Shown here: one piece after another, positions 55,672-64,000 of the stretch
Position numbering within the stretch: the stretch's first letter is position 1
Layout: each line of letters starts with the position of its first letter
Assembly: GCA_947311845.1 (NCBI GenBank)
Contig: CAMZMU010000075.1
Coordinates: forward strand, 19,195,366 to 19,259,365
DNA from: Poa pratensis
Lineage: Eukaryota; Streptophyta; Magnoliopsida; Poales; Poaceae
Reading direction: 5' to 3'
Length of the DNA stretch: 64,000 nucleotides
Made by a program: the position numbers and the translations under genes
The notes under the pieces: model-generated
Told to the model about the DNA's origin: nothing
Databases searched by the model: none
The model's input: only the letters and a program-made list of their open reading frames with translations

Positions 55672-58600
55672 TGTGAGGACCCGGATTAACTATCCGAGAT
55701 ACTCGTTATGTTTCCTGCAACAATCCCATGATCAGTCTGTTGTTGCACATAACTCGAATTGGTATCACAGAACACCCATAAATACCGAATAAATATACTT
55801 ACTTGATTGAAGTCATAACTTCAACAGGTACTTGCAGCGGAAATCACCAAACAGCGTGGAGCCCAAGTCATTTGCCTTAACCCTACAGGCAGCTGACTGG
55901 GAAGCGCCCTAGTTCGCATTGACGTTATTGAAGTCTTCTTCTTCGAACTGTTCTTCTTCAAAATCTGGCTAAGACAATAGCCAGGGACGAAACCAATATG
56001 AGTACATTTGAATGTACTCGCAAACTACCACCGAAATGAGCATGCACTACTCTTTTATTGTTTAAATAAAACTTCGTTTGCTTTGAAAACTCTATATCCT
56101 TGTTGAAAAGAGAAGGATATACTTTTGTTTATTAAAACTTTGTTTTGAAATCTCTATATCTTTCTTGAAAAAGAAAAGAAGGCTTTTAGAACTTTTCCCC
56201 ATAAATCTGACTTTGTAAGAAAATCTCTTCAAAACTTTTCCCGAAAATACATCCCTGTTGAACTAGGTAAGAAGTCTCTTTTATAAACATTTTCCCGGAA
56301 AATCACCATTTGGTTTATTTCTCCAAAACTCCTCCTTTTTCGACCATAACCCTTCATGGTCATTCAATCCCACAACCTCATGCCGGCCCGTTGGCATAGT
56401 TGCATAAAACATTTTCACCTTTCAAAACACAAAACTTTTCACTTCTCGACCATAGCCCGTCATGGTCAAATCATTCTCCAGCAACCTCATACCAGCCCGT
56501 CGGTAGAGTTGCTGATACAACACACCTCCATTTTATTTTCAAATCTCAAAACTTTGCAAAACTTGCACATGGTCAGAGGACAGTCTCCCAATTGTCCATA
56601 TCCGAGGACTCGGCTATTCGAATAGTTGTAACCCTCTGCAGAGGTAGCACGCTTTTCCCACACCCATCCGGTAACTCATCGTGTCAGCCACGTCCCGCCA
56701 TACCAGGTGTATGCGAAGTTGAGCCACCGACCATAGCCTCTCATTTGCTCATGCTAGTACAGGATCCTTCCCATATGACACTTTCCATCGACACCCAGTC
56801 CAGTTTCCTGTCAGAAACCCTAAGTGTGAGGACTCATAGTTTTGTCCGGCGGTTTATGGTGGAACCTTCTATCCTCCCCACCAACTTGTGTGAGGACCCG
56901 GGTCAGGGGGTAGGTCCTTGGACCATCCCTTCATGCATAACGGAGTCATCTCCGTCGATGAGGTATCCCATACTAATAAGAGCAAACTACATGACTACGC
57001 CTTTTCCCATATGTGGTAAATGTGGTCGCACAGGGTAAGATTGGTCGTCATAGTACAAAGACACAATGTGCATTTTTCGTAAACATCTCCATTCTCCATT
57101 CCTCCACTTCAACACCGACATCTCGGCATTCCATATCCACACACAAGTATTTTCAAAGGAGTTTTGAGTAAACAATATTTTTCCCATCCTATAGTTTGAA
57201 GAAGAAATTCCAGCTAATATCTCCATATAGGGTGTCAAAATAATATACTTATAATTTGGAAAAGGGTTTTCAAAATCATAGCTTTTGTGGCAAACACCAT
57301 ATAAATAACTTTTGCTCTTTATAAGTAAAACATGTGAACCAAAATAGATGTATATAAATGCAAGCTCAGAGGATAGCTTGCCTTGCTCAGCAAAGTGACC
57401 TTGGTCTTGATCTTCAGGTTCAACAAATTCCCCCTCCTCGATAATTCCAGCAACGTTCTCGTCTAATCGATAAACAAACAAATACAAGCAATCACTAAAC
57501 TACTCAATCAAACATCGCCACCTTACAATATTAAACTCTACAAATAACTACGGTAGTCACACAAGGCAAACCAATTGGGTTCAATTTAATTGAATTAACC
57601 AATATTTAAATTAATAAGTAAAGTGTTGTTTCAATGTTAGGGTGATTCAATTTTAGTCAAACAGGTGTTTGTTTTATACAAACAGATAGATTTTATTTTT
57701 CTGTTCATTTTTATATATATTATTTGTATTTTTCATTAATGAGAATTTTAATAATTTTATCTTATTTAAATTCCCTTTTTAGAATATTTAAGGTTTGAAG
57801 AAAGTATTTAACTAATTAAACTTAAATTTTGATTTATTAAATAATAGGAGGAATCATTTATGTAACATAATTTTATTTTATTATATGAGGAAATTAAGAA
57901 TATATTTATTTCCTAATTTATTTGAATTTTGTTTGAATTTTCAAACTTAAATTCTTATTTAAAATAGTTTTATAGATATAAAGGTATATCTTATATTTTA
58001 AATCAAGATAAAGTAATTTATAATACAAAACAATTTCCTTGAGTTCATAAAATTACTCTGAATATTTTTATTTATTTTACAGCATTGTTTTTCTAATTTT
58101 ACTGAATAAATCTTTTTCTCAGAATTTTTCTTTTTAATAAAATTTTCTGCAAAAGTGAAAAGACGAAAGTGCCCCTGGTTCAACAGGGTTGAGCCAGACC
58201 AAAACCTGGCTCGGGTCGGTGGTCAACCCGACCGAGCCACACCCTCTATTCGCCTCTCTCTCTCACGACCCCGAACTCTCTCCCTCCCGCAGTTCCTCTT
58301 TCCGCCGCCGCCGTCGCCGCACGAATCCGGCGAGGTCCGGTCGTCTCCGCCACCGTGCCGTGGCGCAAACGATGCGCCACTCGGTCCTCTCCCTATCTAC
58401 CCCGGCGATTCACTTCTCCTTGCCGGATGCAGCCGTGCGCGACCCGTATCCACGCCTAGGGTTCCGGTGGCAGCGCGGCATTGCCGTGCTCCCGGCCCAT
58501 GCTGCTCGGCCGTGGCTGGTGTGGAACTCAATCCCGTGCCGCCGTGGCGTGGTGAAGTTGATGTGTGCTCTCCTCCCGTGGTCCTCCTTCATTGGCCACA

Positions 58601-60594
58601 CGGGCACTGCCCCGTCGCCGTGGAGTTACGGCCATGGGCGAGAGGTAAGGTTTCTCTCCCTTTTCTCCTTCTTCTCCCCTCCTCTGGCCTAGGGCCGTGC
58701 TCTGTGATGTGTAGCAGGTTGGGTTAATTTTTGTTTTTGCTGTTCTTAGGTGTTGGGCGATGTTGTTGCTCTGGTGTTGCTCTCTGAGCACCCTTGTGTG
58801 CCACTGATATTATTTGTTGGAGGTGATGGTGATGCTGGTGTGTGCTACTCTGAACCCAAGAGCTCAGAGATGCGTTTCTGCTAGAAACCTGTGTGATGTC
58901 TTGCTCTGATATTGCTCTCTGATAATTTTGTTCCTTTCATGAAATGCTCTTTTAATGCCCTGTGCTAGTATATCTCATTTGCTTGAGCTAAATAATTTAG
59001 CTTTGCTTGCTGTGATGCCTCCTTCGAGTTACACAGAAGCATTCTAATTATTTTAGCCTAGGGAAAATTATTTATACTACCCAGTGGTGTTATTAGTGCA
59101 TGTTTGTGCCTGTGGTGCATCTCCCCTTTGTGGGTTTTGTGCCCAGCACACCCACTGGATGTGTGATTCATAGGAATATGATTTCAAGCAACAAAAGCTT
59201 GCGTGCCTTTGCTCAATTTGATGGATTTATGTCCCTTGCCCATGATGCATAGGCTGAGGCTTTTGATTTAATAAGAACAGATGCTTTGCTTGATTTAACT
59301 CCCTGTGATGATTTTAGCATAGCATTTCTATGCTTAGCTGAGGGAAACACTCCACCACACCATGTGCATCTAGCAGATCATTTGGCTAGAGATAGAATAT
59401 CAACCTGTGCTCAAGTGTGGTGATGTTGGGGCTGTTGCTTGTAGTTCTTGTGGATCTGTTGCTTGCTCTGCTTGCTGGACTGCTCCTCCTGCTCCAGCTT
59501 GCTATTCCTAGCTTCTGGCCTTCTCCTTGCTCCTGCTTGGCCTTGAGCTTCGACTCCATCTTGCTCTTGCTTGGCAAGGATCCAGTGGTGAAAAGTGGAG
59601 GGATTGGTGGTTTAGTGATGAACTGTGGGCTGTGTGGGTGATGAACTTGAGCTGAGTGAAATGAGCTTGCTCCTTGCTTGCTACTGCTGTCCCTTGCTCT
59701 TATCCTCCTCCTGGGAGTGAAGTAGCTGTGCATGTGTAGTGAATGCTCTGGTGGTGGGTGAAACAGGGCTGTGTGGCTTGTGTCCTACAACTCCCTTTGC
59801 CCTTGTTAATCACATGTCTATTGCAGTGTGATGATGGCAACACAAGACTATGTGTGCTGTGGGCTCCTCTGCTTGCTCAGTTCAGAGAGCTGGCATCGAT
59901 GGGTTGAGCTTATCTACAGATTTTCCATTTCTTTTGACTGGACAAGTGGATTTATGGCCTATGATGTTGTACTGAGGCAAACTGTGCTGATTAAGAACAG
60001 ATACAACGCTTAGTCCCTAATAATATCCAGTGATGTGTTTAGCAGTGCATCACACTGCCTAACTGAGGATAATACTAACCCTAATCCCTTTTGTTTATTT
60101 CTGTCTTTGCTTTTCATTTGTTTTGCAGGGAAACAATATTGGTATAAAGATCAAAAGGAGAAGAAAGGAATACAAGACATTTTAGTTTAGGAAACAATTG
60201 TAATTTTCCTTTTCGAAATTCAGTTTCTTGTAGTAGAGTTGTAAAGACGTTGTAATTTATGTTTAATAAGAAGATTTGTTTGTCTTTGTAGGAATTCAAT
60301 AGGTTGTAATATTTATTGTAAGATTTGAATTATTCAAACATTTATTAAATCATTTACCTAATTGTTATTTTAGTTACTTCCATGTTTCCCTTTGAATTAT
60401 TTTATGGATTCAACTATTTGAATATTATATTTGAATTTAAATTCCTACAACAAGCAAATTACCTAAAGGTCAGACAGAGCAATGGGAAGGAAAACACAAT
60501 CAGTAGTGAAGTATTTCAAAAAGTTTTTGTTGGTTCTGAATTTTGGGTCTGGTAAAACTAAGTTTTTCTTAGTTCCAAAATTTGGGATGTGACA
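55672..60594. mobile_element. 4.9-kb solo LTR in the outer integrase gene
   Basis: 4,923 bp from TGTGAGGACCC to GGGATGTGACA with target duplication GCCCA (55667-55671, 60595-60599); across it the integrase reading HGVP resumes as KTIVSDRD. There are no primer site, polypurine tract or retroviral ORFs. A GC-rich block (58190-58700) with a GAGAG/GTAAGG donor-like site resembles the transcribed leader of large chromovirus LTRs if read on plus, whereas the GGGATGTGACA end resembles a reversed Tekay LTR start. Orientation is therefore left open. Confidence 0.85.
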
Positions 60595-61299
60595 GCCCAA
60601 GACCATTGTGTCGGATCGTGACACCAAGTTCGTGAGCTATTTTTGGAAGACTTTGATGGCCAAGATGGGAATCAAGCAACTATTCTCCACCGCATATCAC
60701 CCTCAAACCGATGGCCAAACCGAAGTGGTGAACCGAAGCCTATCTACACTCCTTCGTGTGTTGATCAAGCCTAACTTGAAGAATTGAGAGGAGTGCATCC
60801 CACACGCCGAGTTCGCCTACAATCGAGCACTACACCGCGCAACAAGGAAAACACCCTTCGAGGTCGTCTATGGCTCCAATCCCTACACCGCGCTAGACAT
60901 GCTACCACTTCCACTCCGTGAGCAAGTTAACATGGACTTCGACAAGCGAGCCGCTTACATGAAGAAGCTCCATGAGGAAACAAGAACTACTCTCGAGAAG
61001 CACAACAAAGACCATGCTACGAAGATGAACAAACACAAGCGCGCCATGATATTTGAAGAAGGAGATCTTGTATGGCTACACCTTCGCAAAGATCGCTTTC
61101 CGGATGCAAGGAAGTCCAAGCTTCAACCTCGTGGAGATGGACCTTTCAAGGTTATCAAGCGCATCAACGACAATGCCTACAAGATCGACATCTCCAACTC
61201 CAAACACTTGGTCCATGACACCTTCAACGTCGCCGACCTATCGCCATTCCTTGGAACATCAAGCGATGAGGATGTCCAAGAGTCGAGGACGACTCTTTT

Positions 61300-61313
61300 C
61301 CAAGGGGGGGAGA
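61300..61313 (+). other. polypurine tract, outer element
   Basis: CCAAGGGGGGGAGA directly before the 3' LTR. Confidence 0.75.
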
Positions 61314-62401
61314 TGATGTAGCCCGACCTACGTCTCCTACAACAAGTGGCCCAATGACAAGAGCAAGAGTCAAGGCACTTCATGATAAGGTGAACTCGCT
61401 CCTATCCATGTGTGATCTCGACACTCCTTTGAATGGGTTGCTACTTCATGCGGATACATTATGCATACTCAGGAACAACTACCATGAAGATCTCCAAGAA
61501 AGTGTCGAAGATGGCCAAGAGATGAGTCAAGAGGAAGATGAAGAAGCAGATCAGCGGTACTACCGCCAAGAAGGCCGGTACTACCGCCAGACACCTGATG
61601 ATGAAGCTGAAGCGAGAGAAGCTCCAGGCGGCGGTACTACCGCCGCCACCAGCGGTACTACCGCCAGCTCCAGGACTGGTAGTACCGCTGGAGGTACCGC
61701 CCACGCTACCGGCGCGTCTCCAAAAGCTACTGTCTCCAACGGTACTGGCCGGGTGTCGACCACGTACTACCGCCAGCGCTGAGAGGAAATAAAATGCAAG
61801 TTCCAGCGGTACTACCGCCTCCGCCAGGAGCGGTACTACCGCCACCACCAGCGGTACTACCGCTGTGACACCAGGAATTCGGGCCGAAGGCCCATGTAAC
61901 CTCCCTCACCTACCCTTTCGTCCACTAGACTATAAATAGGACTTCTCTGCCTAGGGTTAGGGTTAGACTATGATTTGGGAACTAAAGTAGAGCCTTGCTC
62001 CTTCTTCTCAAAGTGTCTCCTTCCTCCTATGGAGATGAATCAAGACCTCCACATGTGGAGATGAACCAAGGCCTCCTCTTGAGGAGAAGATCCCTGCGTG
62101 GATACCAAGGCTCCGCTTGTAGTTGCGATTACTTGCCGATCTTTCATCTTACGGTGATTCTATCGGGTTGGTTGGATTGACCAATTGGACAAACAATCCT
62201 AAGAGTAAGGTGTGCTTGGGAGAGGAGGATTGGGGGCTGCCCTCGGGGATTTGTTACTAATCGAGTCTTGCCGGGTTGCTACTTGCTATTTACCCTTGTG
62301 TGTTTGATTTCCCCTCTTTTGTATTCTTCGTTCTTCGCGTGTTCTTCGTGTTCATCCTTCCCTCCGTCCAAATCCGTGAAAATCGGGACCTACCCGCATC
62401 A
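61314..62401 (+). repeat. 3' LTR of the outer element
   Basis: 1,088 bp, matching 37189-38275 with about ten substitutions; it contains the TATA box at 61931-61938. The ORF at 61354-61782 (MTRARVKALHDKVNSLL start) looks like the tail of Pol continuing into the LTR in the +1 frame. Confidence 0.95.
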
Positions 62402-62487
62402 CGTAGTGGCGCCGCGGCACCACCGCCCACTACTCCTTAGAAACCCATGATCTCCCTGCTATCTCAGTACGCCACTTTGCCGCAGCC

Positions 62488-63036
62488 ATGGATACTCCTA
62501 GCAACTCCTCGGGCGTTCGCCGCAGCAGTTTGCCGCTTTGGCTGAATTGGAACCGCGTCGTCGTGCCGGAGGCCGTCGCGCAGAGGCACTGGCAATATAG
62601 GAGGCCAGTGCCCTGATCAAATGTTAGCCTCCCCGGTGGCTGGCGCGTCAACCACAGGAGGGTGCCTATGCCGCCGGAAGAGGACGCGGGATCCTCGGGC
62701 GCCCGCAACCGCAACCGCTCGCGGCGGAGAGACGCTCGTCCGCGGTCGCCTGGATGGAACCGCGTCATCGTCGGGCAGGCCGTCGTGGAGCGGCACTGGC
62801 AATATAGGAGGCCAGTGCCATGGTCAAAGGTTCGGCTACCCGGTGGCTGGCACCTCAACCGCGCGGCGGTGCCTATGCTGCCGGAAAGAGTTGAGCTGCT
62901 TCTCCTCCCGCCGGAGCTGTGTGACGATCCTGCCTACGACGACGACGAGATGTGGGAGGGGCGCACGGGCGGCGATGACATCGTCGGCGAGGAGCCGCGC
63001 GACGACACAGACGACTACGCGGCTCTCCTCGCATAA
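62488..63036 (+). pseudogene. small duplicated-domain gene with one in-frame stop
   Basis: From the ATG at 62488 the frame is open for 183 codons except for a TGA at 62614-62616. The protein holds two imperfect copies of a domain containing WNRV(V/I)V...V.RHWQYRRPVP, LPGGW(R/H)(V/L)N and RVPMPPE/AVPMLPE, separated by an Arg/Asn/Ser-rich linker. It ends with an acidic tail (ELCDDPAYDDDEMWE). In the second copy the stop position is a Trp (PVPWSKV), so TGG to TGA is the likely change. The outer retrotransposon sits 86 bp upstream of the ATG and separates it from its probable promoter (36926-37188). The domain resembles repeat-type hypothetical proteins of grasses; function unknown. Confidence 0.5.
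62551..62885 (+). repeat. 206-bp-offset internal duplication
   Basis: GAACCGCGTC at 62551 and 62757 starts two roughly 130-bp copies, each containing CACTGGCAATATAGGAGGCC; the spacer between them is unique. This is the DNA basis of the two protein domains. Confidence 0.8.
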
Positions 63037-63210
63037 GAGCAGGAGAAGGCGGAGGCCGAGGAGTAGTTATTTATTTTTATGTTCTTCAATTCTCCATACT
63101 AGTAGAGATCTGTTTCTAAAAAAACTAGTAGAGATCAGTATAAGCCCTGTGTGTTAGTGAAAAAATCAAAGTAAACGGTTGTCTATCGCCTCCGTTTCCG
63201 ATGTTCTACT
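63037..63210. other. spacer between the two right-edge genes
   Basis: Contains a repeated ACTAGTAGAGATC (63100 and 63124) flanking GTTTCTAAAAAA. No gene. Confidence 0.4.
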
Positions 63211-63214
63211 TTGC

Positions 63215-63220
63215 TATAAA
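63215..63220 (+). promoter_or_regulatory. TATA box
   Basis: GCTATAAATGC followed by pyrimidine-rich CTCTCACTCTC leader sequence; transcription is expected near 63245. Confidence 0.6.
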
Positions 63221-63319
63221 TGCGCCCTTCACACAGCCCTAAACTCTATCGCTCTCACTCTCAGCCTCACTCTCAAAGTGTGGCGGCGCCTCCACGCAGC
63301 ACCAGATCTTAGCTCCAAC

Positions 63320-63480
63320 GTGGCGGCACGCATCTCCCTCCCTCCGACCGTGGCGGCGCGCATCTTCTTCTCCTCCGACCGTGGCGGCGCGCATCTTCCT
63401 CTCCTCCGACCGTGGCGGCGTGCATCTCCCTCCCTCCGACCGTGTCGGTGCGCATCTTCCTCACCTCCGACCGTGGCAGC
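63320..63480 (+). repeat. 31-bp minisatellite in a 5' UTR
   Basis: Six units of GTGGCGGCGCGCATCTTC, CTCTCCTCCGACC type, starting at 63321, 63351, 63382, 63413, 63443 and 63474. The 30/31-bp period is not a multiple of three throughout, which argues against a coding role. Confidence 0.85.
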
Positions 63481-63542
63481 GCGTACCCGTTCTTTGCTCC
63501 ACCCGGGCAGATCTTGTCGCCTGATCTGTAGGTGGAGGGCGC

Positions 63543-63602
63543 ATGGCGTGTCGATCCGAGGACGACGAGGACGACTACATACTCCCGCCGCCAGATCCAA
63601 AG
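63543..63602 (+). CDS. probable first coding exon, gene continues off window
   Basis: ATG at 63543 gives 20 codons, MACRSEDDEDDYILPPPDPK, ending at a strong donor AAG/GTAATA in phase 0. It lies about 300 bp downstream of a TATA box, after the minisatellite leader. The family is not recognisable from 20 residues. A possible acceptor (TTGCAAAACAG, about 63800) leads to a frame that stops after 13 codons, so the next exon is not certain. Confidence 0.45.
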
Positions 63603-64000
63603 GTAATACATCTATTTGTGACCGGCCATCGTGCCGACGAACTAGGGTTGTTGTCATTGTTCTGTTTAGGTTTTCTTCCATAGGACCAGTTAAAACATGA
63701 CTCCCTCCGATCCGTTTGTAGTGTCGCTCGAAAAGAACAGAACTAGCACAAATTGGTAGTGTATGAAACTCATGGCTGACTTAACTCCTTTGCAAAACAG
63801 ATGTACATTTCGGTGACACTGTATAAAAAGCCGGGTCCTTAGCCAAGGTGCGCTTGTCGTCCGGCATAATTGTTGGTACACAACAACTATGCAATGGATT
63901 TGTAAGTTTGTTATTCTGTCTTATGCATCCTTTTGTGTTGTATGTCCTTTATGCTAGATGTATAGTGAGCTAACATGGAGTCATATATTCTCTCTTTGCA
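63603..64000 (+). other. probable intron 1 or downstream region
   Basis: No convincing exon. An ACTCCCTCCGATCC word at 63700 resembles a Stowaway MITE end, but no partner end is visible. Confidence 0.35.

Larger units (their letters stand above)
53101..61321 (+). pseudogene. Pol of the outer element (PR-RT-RH-IN), frameshifted and split
   Basis: Aspartic protease motif VIIDGGSCHNLAS (DGG in place of DSG, about 53133-53170) and LLLGRPWQFDKGAM. RT follows with [39 protein letters not shown] and [13 protein letters not shown] (54297-54335). RNase H has [26 protein letters not shown] and [10 protein letters not shown]. Integrase has [20 protein letters not shown] and [12 protein letters not shown] (about 55500). 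The 4.9-kb solo LTR lies between the first and second catalytic Asp; IVSDRDTKF (about 60605-60631) and GQTEVVNRS follow it. A nonsense TGA lies at 60785-60787. Frameshifts are seen near 53530, 53750, 54065, 54295, 55310 and 55465. The last frame stops at the LTR boundary (61319-61321). Confidence 0.85.
37189..62401 (+). mobile_element. outer Ty3/gypsy retrotransposon with two nested insertions
   Basis: LTRs lie at 37189-38275 and 61314-62401, with target duplication CGTAG on both sides (37184-37188, 62402-62406). Removing the two nested insertions and their duplicated targets leaves about 8.4 kb. Order inside is primer site, leader, gag with CCHC knuckle, protease, reverse transcriptase, RNase H, integrase; protease-RT-RH-IN order defines Ty3. 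The integrase end (GDGPFKVIKRINDNAYKIDI, then FNVADLSPF) resembles chromoviruses of the CRM type, which lack a classical chromodomain. All coding parts are broken by single-base frameshifts and one nonsense codon. The LTRs differ at about ten positions by eye. Confidence 0.93.

Noticed and set aside
58155..58727. 190- and 167-codon ORFs in the solo LTR
   Set aside because: Overlapping frames of a GC-rich leader-like block with no conserved motif; likely chance ORFs.
63094..63136. Repeated ACTAGTAGAGATC as the missing CACTA terminus or a TSD
   Set aside because: It lacks the TTTC-CACTAGTG type end and the GGGACTAGAG subterminal repeats of the 34028 terminus; the enclosed sequence is only about 11 bp.

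Overview
The window is plant nuclear DNA, from a grass and probably a Pooideae/Triticeae genome. The reasons are nested Ty3 retrotransposons with initiator-Met-tRNA primer sites, CACTA ends with grass-type subterminal repeats, LINE fragments and MITEs, with only a few intron-bearing genes between them. There are no operons. Most of the 64 kb is transposon-derived.

Left part (1-13.4 kb): a foldback MITE (655-1044), a probable DNA transposon carrying a decayed B3-like gene copy (about 2873-4815), a poly(A)-ended retroposon (about 4905-6238), and three tandem ~1 kb copies of a LINE ORF2 fragment (7148-10162).

Gene region (13.4-22.5 kb): the one clearly recognisable host gene is an ASHH3/ASHH4-type SET-domain histone H3K36 methyltransferase on the minus strand (coding 19427 down to 15909, with a possible alternative last exon at 13443-13417). 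Its splice junctions can be followed phase by phase. A 186-bp hAT-type MITE with an 8-bp target duplication sits in its first coding intron. Further on are a LINE RNase H remnant, an orphan CACTA end, and an intact minus-strand ORF for a proline-rich repeat protein with a TATA box (21614-22387).

MULE region (23.7-29.7 kb): a 5,945-bp Mutator-like element with 147-bp TIRs and a perfect 9-bp target duplication. It carries an ORF that is split in frame by a 1,729-bp solo LTR, a ~330-bp tandem array, and an acidic-protein pseudogene. It is followed by a diverged ~600-bp tandem array (30.65-32.3 kb) and a CACTA remnant with a Ulp1-like protease pseudogene (34.0-36.9 kb).

Nested retrotransposon complex (37189-62401): an outer Ty3 element (LTRs 1,087/1,088 bp, TSD CGTAG) was entered by a complete 11,855-bp Tekay/Del-like chromovirus (LTRs 2,994/3,003 bp, TSD CTGCG) and separately by a 4.9-kb solo LTR (TSD GCCCA). 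By eye the outer LTR pair differs by about 10 substitutions per 1.09 kb and the inner pair by about 12 per 3.0 kb, which fits the nesting order. The inner element has an extra coiled-coil ORF upstream of gag.

Right edge (62.4-64 kb): the outer element inserted 86 bp upstream of the ATG of a small duplicated-domain ORF that carries one in-frame stop. Next to it is a TATA-driven 5' UTR made of 31-bp repeats and a probable first exon whose gene runs off the window.
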